The notes under the pieces are model-generated. The model ran no database searches and had not been told where the DNA came from. It worked only from the letters and a program-made list of their open reading frames with translations. This document shows, one piece after another, positions 9,501 to 21,500 of a stretch of 64,000 bases of DNA. The position numbers were made by a program, and so were the translations under genes. Source of the stretch: Streptomyces albus subsp. albus (GTDB lineage: Bacteria > Actinomycetota > Actinomycetes > Streptomycetales > Streptomycetaceae). Each line of letters starts with the position of its first letter. The first letter of the stretch is position 1. The stretch spans positions 48,160 through 112,159 of the forward strand of contig NZ_JODR01000024.1 of assembly GCF_000725885.1 (NCBI RefSeq), written 5' to 3'.

Positions 9501-12500
9501 CCGCCAACCAGCTCGCCGGGCCCCGGAAGGAGAACTGGGTCTTCGAGGGCTTCCGGGCGTTCTGGGACCGTGCCGAGGGCACCCACCAGCCGCAGCCCCA
9601 CGCGCTGGCACCCGTGCCCGAGCCCGACGCCGTGCCCGGGGCCACCGCCGCGACGGCGGACGCCACACCGGCGGACACCACTGCGACGAACGCCCTGCCT
9701 TCGCCGCCGGCGAACCGGCGGGACGGTGAGCAGCACCTGGAGTCCATATCCCGGAACACGTTCGGTGCCGACGCCGCCTCCGATCCGTCGTCCACCGCCG
9801 ACACGACCCCCGCCGCACCGGCCCTCTCGGCGCCGCTGTCCCCGGCCGGGGTCACCGCGCTGGCGGCCCGACTGGACGCGGACCGGGTGCGCACCGTGCC
9901 GGTCGGCGACCCGCCTGCGGCGCCCGCCCCGGCGGCGCAGACCGCTCCACCGGCCGCCACCACGCAGCAGGCCGGCACCACGCAGCAAGCCGCCACCGCG
10001 CAGCAGGCCGCCACCATGCAGGAGGCCGCCACCACGCAGCAAGCCGCCACCACGCCGCTTGCCGCCCCGCCCGCGGCCTCGCCGTCCTCCGGGCCCTCCG
10101 TGCTGCCCACGTCGGACATGGTGACCTTCGACGGGCAGTCCGCGACGGTCTCCCCTGCCCGGGAGGCGGCCGTCGAGCGGCTGGCCTTCCGTACGGCGCA
10201 GACGGGAGTGCGCAACAAACGCGCGTGGCTGTCCAAGAGCCCGGTGGTGATCACCGCGCACGGCACGGGGCCGCTCGCCCAGCAGCGGGCCGATGCCGTG
10301 GCCGCGCTCTTCAGGCACCACCTCGGCCGTGCGCTGACCACGCTCGGCGCGGGCACCAAGGGGCCGACCGTCGACGACTTCCCCGTCACCGTCGAACTGG
10401 GCGGCCGGGCGCCGCAGGGGGCGACGGAGGGCCCGGTGACCGTCCAGGTCGCCATTGATCCGCTGTCGGCGCCGGTGCTGCACCTGGAGGAGCTGGGGAA
10501 GGCCGAGTACGGCAGCGGCATATTCCGCCCCGACCGCCTCGTCCGGCGGGTTCTGGGTCTGGGTGACGGCGCACCGCTCAGCCGTGCCATGCGCCGGAAC
10601 CTGTACACGTTCGTCGGCCTGGCCATGATGAACGGCCGGGCGGGCAGCCTGGCCGAGCTGACCGCCTACTACGCCGAGCGGGAGGCGGCCCTCTTCAGCG
10701 AGCGTCGCCACAGCACGGCCGACGGCACGCCCGCCCCGGGCCTCAACTGGACGGATCTGCCGGCCAAGCCGCTGTACACCGGCACCGTCGGTCTCCTCCA
10801 GGAGCGGCCGGACGGCGCCTACCCGGACATCCTCTCCTCGACGCCGCCGCGGTGGGCCAAGGGACCCAAGCCGTATCTGCTGGGCGCCTCCATGCGGGAC
10901 GGCCGGGTGAGCGTTCCGGCCCCCCACGGCGGGATGCGGGGGATGGGTGCCGAGCAGTTCGTGGAGCGGGTCCTGCAGGACCCCGAGCTGGCCGCGCTGC
11001 CGGCGGACGCGCCGATTGTGCTGGCCGTGCCCTTCGCCGGGGACGGGGACCAGTACCTGGCGCGGCTGCTGGCGGACCGGACCGGCCGCACCGTGTGGGC
11101 GCACAGCGGTGACGCGCGGCTGACGGTCACCTCGGACGGCGAGCGGCTGGCCCTCGCGGTCTTCAAGGAGTCCGGACGCCCGGTGGGCGACTGGTTCGCC
11201 GTCCAGCCCGGCATGCTGCCCGACAGTGACAGCGACGAGTCCTGGTTCGACGAGGTGGCGTCCTCCCCGCTGGCCAGCGCGACGACGGGCCTCCAGATCG
11301 GCCGCACCTCCTTCCCGCCACACGAGATGGCCGTCCGCGAGGAGGCGTACCGCTTCCTCGACCGGATCACGCAGTACGTGCACTACAACTTCGCCACCGG
11401 GACGTTCTCCAAGGAGTTCACCCTGGAGCCCGCGTCCCGGGGGCGGATCAAGGCGTTCTTCGCCGCCCACGGCGGGGCGGGCTCCACCTCGTTCGCCACC
11501 CGTGGCGGGGGCACCCACCGTGCCCGGGGCGGGGCGGGCGCCAAGTGGCTGAAGAAGAGCAAGAGCTTCGGCAACCTCCTGCGGACCAAGGACGACTGGC
11601 TCGGCCTGGTGACGTGTCAGTCCGGCTCCGGAGGGGACAGCGCCCTGCCGCCCCGAAGCGGCTACGGGCGGAACAATCCGGGCGCCTTCACGCCCAACCC
11701 GCTCCGGGACATCCCCGAGGGCCAGCACTACGCCAACGAGATGCGGCACAAGGTGAGCGCCGCCACCGTCCGCTCCGCCGTCTCGGTGGTGAACGGGAAG
11801 CACGTCCGGGTGCTGGTGACCGACCCGCGGGGGCGCTGGGGGAGTTACGGCGAGTTCTTCCCCGAGCCGGAGACCGCCGAGCTGGACCGCAGGGCCCGCG
11901 TCGTCGGGCTGCACGCCGGCACCGGTCCGGCCTCCGCGGAAGCCCGGCTGCGGACCCTGGACCTGGTGCGGGCGCTGCGGATGACCCTGGGCAACGAGAT
12001 CGACGACGACGTCCACGTCGATGCCGACCCCGGCTACGCGCAACTCCTGCGCGGCGCCGGCGCGCTGGAGCGGATGTGGCGCGAGGATCCCCGCTTCGCC
12101 CAGGCGGGACCCTTCACGCTGGACCTGTTCCGGCGGGCCGTCGTCGCCGAGCTGCCGTCGGGGCGGACCGAACCGCGCCGGGACGACTTCCGGGCACTGC
12201 TGTCCGAGGCAGCCGTCGCACCGCGGCGGACGAAGCTGGCCGACTTCGTGACGCTGCCCGGCTCACTGGGCCGGGCAGCGGCCTGGCTGAGCGGGGCGGA
12301 CGCCGCACAGGAGACCGCCGACCTGCTCCGCCTGTCCGGCCCGGACCAGGTGGGGGAGGACGAGCGGTCGCGGATGTTCTGGGCCCGGGTCAAGGCGGAG
12401 GAGGCGCTGGACGCGCTCGGCTCCGGGCTCGACGCCTACACCGCCCGGGTGCTGCACCTGGACCCGTCCGCCGTGGACGACGCGGCACGGGAGAGAGCGC

Positions 12501-15500
12501 GGACGCTGACGGCGCACGCGTACGCGGTCGGCCGCGACGGCGCCGTCCCCGACGAGGTGGCCGCCTACCACCTGGAGACCGAAGGAGCCCTGTCCGAGGC
12601 CACCCGGATCCCCCCGTCGGCACCCGGCTCCTCCGGGGGCGGGCGGAACCTGCTGGGCACCCGGGCGGGGAACGCGACCGTGGACCTGTCGAAGGTCCAC
12701 GTACCCGGCGGCACGGTGGACGCGCCGTGGCACGGGAAGACCGGCGGCACCACGTCACCCGACCCGTACGTGATCCGCGCGGAGCTGGACCGCACCGATG
12801 CGGGCCACCTCTTCGTGACGTACGGCGGAGTGACCCGGCGCATACCGGCCGGGGAGTTCATCGAGCTGGCGGCCAACGATCCGGAGCTGCTGGTTCTCGA
12901 CCCGGCCGTCCCGGTCTTCCTGGCCGTCTCCGAACTGGACCGCTTCGCACCCGGTGTGGCGGACGACCTGGCCCAGCGCATCGGACGCGGCGTGTACTCC
13001 ACCGAGTTCCCCCTCGGGGAGCACACGGACGGCGGCACGGCGCCGGTCTTCTCGCTGCACCCCTCGCCCGTCACCGGGGCGAGCCCCACGGCCGCCGCCC
13101 TCCGGCGGTCCGGCGCCCGCACGCTGGAGCAGGTCCGCATCCCCCCACCGGTGTCGCTGCCCCTGGACGCGGAGCCCTCCTCTTCCTCCCGCCCGACCGT
13201 GGTCGTCGATCCCCCGCGGCCCGCCACCGGCGACGGCACGCCGCTCTTCGACACCACGCCCTCCGCCCTCGAAACCGCGCTGCTGGCCCCGGCCCCGCCG
13301 GCCACCCCGCCGCCGCCCTCCGGGCCGCCCTCGACGCTCGGCACCACCCCGCCGCCCGGCCAGAACCCGCGCCCGCGGCCGGCCGGGGCGCGCATCGACG
13401 AGGAGCTGGACGAGCGCCGCCCGGCCCGCATCGACACCGAGATGCTGCCGCCGCCGCAGGTGCACCGGCCCAGCACCTTCACCGACGAGACCCGGATGCC
13501 CGGCTACGTCGACGGTTTCCTGCCGTTCCCCGGGGACGAGTCCGACGGCACCTCCATGGCGATGGCCTTCGGCCAGAGCGATGTGCACATCCGCGGCTGG
13601 GAGCAGATCACCGAGCAGATCGACATCGGGATGGAGGCGCACGGCCCCGACAACGCCTCGGGCGAGGAGATCTCCGAGCGCCACCAGGTGCGCGGCGGCG
13701 GCACCGACGAGTCCGTCTTCCGCCGCATCCAGCGGGCGATGCGGGAGCGTCCGCTGACCTTCGCCGGGGACGGCCGCGAGTTCGTCTACCGCACCCGGTC
13801 CGGTCTGGTGCGCAAGGTGCACATCCGGATCCGCAACTACGGCGAGTGGACCAAGTTCACCGACGGCGCCTCGCCGACCAAGGTCGACAACGCGCAGCGC
13901 GCCCAGACCACCGTCGGCGGGTCCAAGACGGTCGGCCAGACCCGCCAGTTCGCCCCGACGGCACCGCTGGGACCCCAGTCCTCGCTCTTCTCCGCATGGG
14001 GCCGGATCGGCCTGCGCTTCGGCCGCCTGCGCGAGGTCGCCTACTCCGCGCAGGACCAGGTGCTGAACGTGGCCGAGGTCCGCGGGCTGGACACCTCCCA
14101 CCTGTACCTGGACGACGCCTACGTAGAGGTGCGCATTACCGACGCCGAGCCGCCGCGCCCGGCCAAGCCGGGCGTGCTGGGCACCTCATGGCGGGCCCGG
14201 GAGGCACGGACAGCCGTTGCGGACGTGGAGTTCGCGTTCGGTGTGCGCCACGGGCTCAAGGCGCGGCTCACGGAGTCCGCGACCGCCGGGACCAAGCCCG
14301 GCCGGACCCCCAGAACGCTCAGGCTCGGCCCCGAATCCGACTACCGGCTCGTCATCACCGAGGACTTCGGACCCGTCGCGCACATCCGCGACTGGGCGGT
14401 GCGGCGGATCGGCGCCGAACCCGACTCCTCGGCCTACCGCGAGCTGGGCAGCTTCTTCTCCTCCGGGAACTTCCACCAGATCGCCGGACGGCTGGCCCGG
14501 TCCGCGGTGCCGGGCAACCCGCTGTTCGCCGACGACAAGAAGAAGACACCGCTGGGCGCCTTCATCGTCGAACGGGTCGTGCCCACCCGGGCCGTACTGG
14601 CGACGGAGACCGACAAGGCGGAGCTGCGGGACTCGGCCTTCCTGACGGTGCAGAACACCCGCAAGCAGACCAAGGCGCACTCCGCGGACGCCACGATCGT
14701 CGTCGGGCCGACCTTCAACACGCCGTCGCTCGGCGGTCTGCTGGACCTGCTCAGCCACCTCAAGCTGCGCATCCAGCTCGGGCCCAGTGCCCGCATCGGA
14801 CACGTCCGGGGCCGCTCGGCCATGACCGGCGGCTCGGGCGCGGTCCGCTCCGTCGGCCGGGCCAAGAACGTCACCACCGACCTCTACCGGGTCGAGAAGA
14901 CCGTCTGGGTCCGCAAGACCGGCGACGCGCATCCGACCCCGTTCACCACCTGGAGCCTGGACCGGATGACGCGCACCGAGGCGCGCCGGCTGGCCGGGAT
15001 GGAGGACGAGAACGCCTTCGCCCGCACCGAACCCTTCGCCCCGGCCTATCTGACGCGGGACAACCCGCCGACCCTCGGCATGTCCCGGCCGGTGCAGTTC
15101 CTCTTCGCCGACGGCCGCTACAGCCGCAAGTTCCCGGCGCGCACCCAGGGCACGGACCTGCCCGCACAGCAGCAGGCCACCGCGCAGGCGGCGGACAGTC
15201 CCACGGTCACCTTCGCCGAGCGGACCCGGCTCGACTCCTTCACCCGCCAGGTGCTGACCGCCGTCGCCGACAAGTACCCGAACATGGTCGCCCGCTGGGA
15301 GGACCTCGGGGACCCGGGCGACAAGCGGTGGCGCGACCACGCGCACTACCAGATGGTGCTGCACAACACGCTGACCGTCGTCAACGCGCTCTCGCACCAC
15401 AGCATGGCCGGGAACCTGGAGACGATGAGCCGCACCGGTCTGCGCATCGGCCTGGTCAACCCCGGCCGGTTCAGCCGCGGCTACTACTACATCTGGATCG

Positions 15501-18500
15501 ACGCCGAACTGACCAACCGCACCTGGGTGTCCCCGACGGACACCATCCTGCGCCACAGCGCGCCCGGCGCGACCAGACTGGACGAGTCCCGGTACGGGGT
15601 CCAGGGGGCCGAGCTCGGGTTCGAAGCGGTCGGGTCGCTGCGCGACACCACCACCGACAACATCGGGTTCCCCGCGCACGCCTTCACCGGCCAGGGCGGC
15701 TACCAGGCCGGCTGGCAGACGCGCGACGAGTCCGCCTACGGCTCGACGGCCACGTTCGACCAGATGGCCATCACCACCAAGCCGGGCAACCTGTACTCCT
15801 ACGACCTGGCGCTCACCGTCAGCACCGGCGGCTACTGGCGGCCCCGCAGCCTGCTGCGCGGCCTCGTCAGCTTCGGCATCCTCGGCACCCAGCTGTTCGT
15901 CATGGGCCCCAAGGGCCGCGGCGACATCATCGGCGGCAACGCCGCGGTCCCCGCCGTCCGGGGCAAGGTGCTGCTCAGCGTCCCGGCCGACCACTCCCCG
16001 GCCACCGACCCCCACGCGCCGGGCGCCGACAACCCCTACCTGGACCCGAACCCGGTCGTCTCCCGGCCGATGACCCGCACCGAGGCCAGGAAGCTGCTGG
16101 ACGCCTCCACCGAGAGCGGCTGGAGTCCGGGCCCGCTGGACGGGCTGCCCCACCAGACGCTCTCCGTGGTGGCGCCCAAGCAGGACCGGGGCGTCGTGGA
16201 CCGGGTCCTGGCCAAGGCGTCCCACGACCGCTGGCAGCTCACCCGCGAGGGCGCCCCCGCGCACGACGCCGCCGTCCGGCCCGGACAGCCGCAGTACCTG
16301 ACGGCCAACGCCGACCAGAACGCCGGCGCCACCGGATCCCGCACCACCGGACTGTTCGGCAAGGGCCCCTACATCGACTGGCTGGCCACCGTCGTCCACC
16401 GGATGCGGATCACCAATCTGCGCGCGCTCACCCGGCCGCAGCCGATGGAGACCGAGATGACGCTCGGCGGCTCCACCAAGGCGTCGGGTGCGCAGAGCAA
16501 GTCCTTCACACAGCAGGCCGGCATCTCCTTCGTCTACGGCCACTCCCACCAGCAGGGCCCGGGAGTCACCGGCAGCTACGGCGCGGTGTGGCGGCCCTGG
16601 TGGCGCAACCGCAGCTCCACCGGCACCGTCACCCGCACCGTCACCTCCGACATCAACCGCGTCGACCAGGGTCACCAGGTGCTGGCCAACGGCGACGCCG
16701 AGCACGAGGTGGCCGCCGAGACACGCTCCTCGGGTCTGCTCTCGCCACTGGGCGCGATCGTGCGCAGGCTGCACGACTGGGCCGGTGAACGCCTCACGGT
16801 CCGGGGCGGCTGGCTGGGCCACCTGCCCGAGCGGACCGCCCACCAGCTCGGCCTCATCGAGGGCGACGACCTGGGGGGCGGCCCCACCTACGCGGCCCGC
16901 CGGTGGCTCCAGCCCCGGTGGTTCCGCAAGGCCCCGTTCGCCACCTACCCGGTCAACTCGCTCGACACGACCGAGGTGGTCGAGCGGTTCCAGCGGCGTC
17001 TGGACGAGCTCGGCCTCGACGAGGACAGCCGGGAGGCGGTCCTGCGGCTGACCTCCTCCCGGGTCACCCGCGCGCTGCGCCGCGAGATGACGGGCACGGG
17101 CTCCTCGGTGACCGGCCGGATCCGCGGCGCCGGCTGGAAGCGGCTGCGCGTCGGCGGGCGGGACGTCCGCATCCGGGCGCGCCTGGAGCCCGTGGGCGAG
17201 CCGGAGTTCGTGCGACTGTGGCCCCGCACCGAACTGGAGGACCACCGGTGGGCCGTCGAGAGCTTCAGCGATGCCTTCGGCACGGGCCGGGGCAGTGACG
17301 CCGGAACGATCGTCAACGAGGGCGTCCACACCGGGAACGCCGTCGCGCCCATGAGCGGCCCGTCCCTGACGGAGACCGGCTCCAACCGGCAGAACATCGC
17401 GGCGAGCGACACCCGGGTCCGCGGCCGGCTGTGGACCTCGTACACCAGCGAACCGCACGCCGAGTTCGCCACCCGCTACCGGCTGCGCCTCACCATGGAA
17501 GTGGGCCGCAAACGGGGCGAGGACGGCTGGGGCCGTCCGGCCCGGCGCATCGAGGAGAGCGGCGAGGCCGGCAGCCAGCGCGAGATCGTGCCGCTCAGCC
17601 TGATGCGCCCGGACGCCACGCCGGGCGCCCCGAACGACGGCACCGACCCGCTGGCCCCGCCGGAGATCGCCGACACCCCGCCCGCGGTGAGGATCCTCAC
17701 GGCGGACGACAGTCCGCTGCACCGGCCGGAGGAGGACAGCGGCGGCATCCTGCTGCCCTGGCGTTCCGTCACGCTGCCGGACGGGACGAGAGGCCCGTTC
17801 GTCCCGCCGGAGAACGGCTTCCACGTCCGCAACCTCATCGGTGCGGAGAACGTCCTCGCGGCGAGCACCCTCGCCCTGGCCAAGGCGTACGACAACCGGC
17901 TGGCCGACCTGTCCGGCAACCTGTCGGGCGACGAGCTCCAGGAGGCGCTGCGCCGCGCGCGGATCACGCCGCTGACCGCCGAGGGCACCGGCTCCGCACA
18001 GGTGCTGGAGGACGCCCACGGGCCCGGGGCCCTCTCCGCGTTCTTCGAGCACGCCTCCAGCGACGCCGGCTACGAGACCAGCGGACTGGTGGAGAACGCC
18101 CTCTCGGACCGCTCCGAGGGCCTGCTCCAGGTGTTCTCCCGGCCGGACTTCACCCGCGCGCGGCTCTTCGCGGTGGCCGACGGCGCCCGGATGGAGTCCT
18201 CGACCCGTGTCACCCAGAGCGACAACGCGACCACCTCCCAGGGCGGCGACCACAACACCGTCCTCGGCGGCGCCCCCGCGCTGAAGTCCGACAGCGTCGG
18301 CACGGCCAACCCCGGGGCAACCGGCACCGGCGCCGACACCGCCGACAGCGACGGGCGGGTCACCGCCAACGACCAGGCCCGCCAGGTCAACGTGAAGACC
18401 AGCACGGGCCGGGTCTTCGCGTTCGTCATCCCCACGGCCTGGCTGAGCGTCGCCGACGTCCACCGGCAGTTCAAGGACTCGTCGGGCAGCGAGTGGGTCC

Positions 18501-21500
18501 GCAAGCACCTGTTCGGCTCCCTCGGCGGCGTCAAGCCGGGCCCGCAGGCCGTCGAGGCACAGACGCACGTCGTGGCCTGGGTGCGTGAGGACGTCGCCCG
18601 GCAGCTCGGGCTGATCACCGACGAGAACTTCCCCGAGACGGTCGCCAAGGCCTGGGACAAGGTCAAGGACGCGGCCAAGACCTGGGCCGACGAGGACGGC
18701 AAGTACTGGGAGCTGCGCCGCGACCTGCCCGACCTGCGGGAGACCGTCGAGGCCACCCGCGCGGCACGCGCCGTCGCCCGGCAGGAACGCCGGCTCGCCG
18801 AACGGGCCGCACGGGCGGAACGGACAGCGGCCGGCCAGGACTTCCGTGCGGCTATGGCCGCGGCCCGCGTGGCACTCCGACAGCCGCCCGCGGACTTCCC
18901 GGACCCGGTGGCCGGCACGCTGCGCTCCGCGCTCGACCGGGCCGCCCGCGCGGCACAGGACCACCGGGACAGCCTGCTGCACGGCCTGACGGACACCACC
19001 CCGGCACCGGAACGCGCCGCCGCCGAAGCCCGTATCGAGACGACCCGGCAGGCACTGGACGAGGCGAACGCCCTGGTCGCCTCGATCCGTCGTACGGAGC
19101 ACGACCGGCTGGCGGCGGAAGCGCGGCGGGAGTTCGACGCCCGGCGCGCCGCGGCGGACGGCAGTGTGGCGAGCGCGCGGGACGCCGCACACGCCGCGGC
19201 CCGCGCGTACCGGTCGGCGGTGCAGGCCCTGGACACACGCTTGACGGAGATCGCCGAGCAGGAGACCAAGGCCGAGCAGGCAGCGGCGAACCTCCACCGT
19301 CTGCGGGCCCAGACCGACCGGCTGACCCGGTGGTACCGGCTGCCCGAGGACCCGCCGAGCGCCGAGGAGGGCGCCGTCCCGACACGCGGCGGGGTGCCCG
19401 AGCCGACGGTGACGGACCTGGCGGACACCCCCGTGCCGCCCAAGCTGACGCCGGGCGGGCTGGAGACGATCCCCGAGGACCCCGAGGACCCCGAGAAGGA
19501 AGCCGCCGCCACGGCGGTCACCACGGTCGCGGAGACCGCCACCGCAGACGGTACGGCCGCGCCCGGGACCACCGTGCCCGGCACGACCGCCTCCGGGACC
19601 ACCGGGACCGCTGCCTCCGGCACGGCCGGCACGGGTACGACCGGCACGGGTACGACCGGCACGGGCACAACGGGTACTGGCACAGGTCCCGGCACCAGCA
19701 CCGGCACCCAGCAGAGTCCGGGCACCGAGGACGGGACGTCCCGGGAGGAGCCGCCCGCCGACCCGCCGCGCTACGCCCTGGTGACCGCACTCGACGACGG
19801 CGTACCCGCCCTGCGTTCCCCGGAGGGGACCACCCACCGGCTGCGCGACGTCGGGGCGGACAACTCCTTCTTCCGCGCCCTCCAGCAGGCGCTGCCCGCC
19901 GCCCGCACCCACACCGACGGCACCGCGCTCGACGCCGCCGCGCTGCGCCGCGCGTTCGCCGACACGGTGGAGGCGCTGCCGCCCGAGTCGCCGCTGCTGG
20001 CCTACTTCTCCCCGGACGAGACCGACACCTTCACCTCCGCCGAACTGGACGCCGCCGCCCTCGACCTGGGCACCGACACCCCGCAGCGCAGGGAGTTCGA
20101 CGCCCTCGGCGTCATCCCGCACTCGGCCGGTGACCGGCCCTCCCCGGACCGGCGCTACCAGCCGCTGAGCCCCGACCAGCGCCGCGGGCTCGCCGCTGCC
20201 CAACTGCGGCGCGCCGCCGACGCCGCCGACGAGACCGGCTGGAACCACAGCGCCGCCGACCTGTTGCCCGCGCTCGCGGCCCGGCGCTACGGGGTGGGGG
20301 TCCGGGTCGTCAGGGAGGACGGCACCTACCAGGACTTCCCGCCCGATCCAAGCCGCCCGCTCGCCGACGACGCCGAGCGTGTCGTGCTGTACCTGGCCGA
20401 CGGGCACTTCCAGGGCGTCGAGGCGCGCGCCGTGGCCGAGGGGCCGCCGCCCCCGCCCAAGCCGCAGCCCCCGGTGGACGAATCCCTGCTGACCGCACAC
20501 GCCACCCGCCCGTGGACCTGGGAGGGACTGGACGAGGCGACCTACAAGGACCAGCCCAAGTTCGACGCGGCCACCGACCACCGGACGCTGACCGACCCCG
20601 ACGGCTTCGTCTACGACCTGGTCAGGACCGGCATCGGGGACGGCAACCTCTTCTACTCCGCCGTCGCCGTCGCCCTGGGCGCCGACCCGCGGACCGGCGA
20701 GGGCTTCGGGGTCGTCGACGACCTGGCCGAACTGCTGGACACCGCCACGCTGCCGGCCGACGTCCGGCTCGACCCGCGCGCCACCTACACCGCGGAGGAA
20801 CTGGAAGAGGCCGGATTCGGCAGCCCGCTGCCCGACGGCCTGCGCCGCGAACTGGAACGCGACGGCGGGCGGTTGCCCCGCTCCCTGCGGCCGACACCCG
20901 ACCAGGTGCGGGACCTGGTCCGCGCGCAGTTGCGGGCCGCCCGCCGCTGGAACCGGGACACGGCCATGCTCGCCGCCCGCCTCGTCGCCGAAGGCATGGA
21001 CCTGCACGTGACGTTCGTGCACGAGAACGGCACGATCGACACCTTCGGCACCGCCTCCGAGGACGGCGGCAACGCCATCGTCCTGTACGAGCGCGGCGGC
21101 GACTTCCTCGCGGCGGTCCCGCGTGGCTCCGGCAACCCGCGCGTGTTCGACTTCCGGACCACCCGGCCGACCCCGAGCACCAGCACGGCCCCGCCCCCGG
21201 AGCCGACCCGGCCCGCGCCGCTCCCGCCGGTCGTGGTCATGGAACCGTCCGGCCCGCCCGGCGGCAAGGGCCGGCCGAAGCCCGCACCGGCCGGAAGCGG
21301 CGGCACCGTGCCGGTCAACCAGGGCGTGCCGTTCGGCCCGGGCACGACCCCGGCCCCGGCCGGCACCCGGAGCCCTGCGCCGCAACCCGGCCGGACCGAA
21401 CTGCGGGACGCCCTGGAGCGGCTGGACACGCTGCGGGAGGACGTTCCCGCGCTGGAGGGCGGCCCGTTCGACCTGGACGCGGTGGCCCGCCACGTCCTGC

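Noticed and set aside
10111..10470. Possible OmpA-like peptidoglycan-binding domain
   Set aside because: Only a loose match (VVITAHGTGPLAQQRADAV); too weak to list as a separate domain.
11545..16788. 1747-codon plus-strand frame overlapping the giant gene
   Set aside because: Out-of-frame shadow, Arg/Gly/Pro-rich and without domains.
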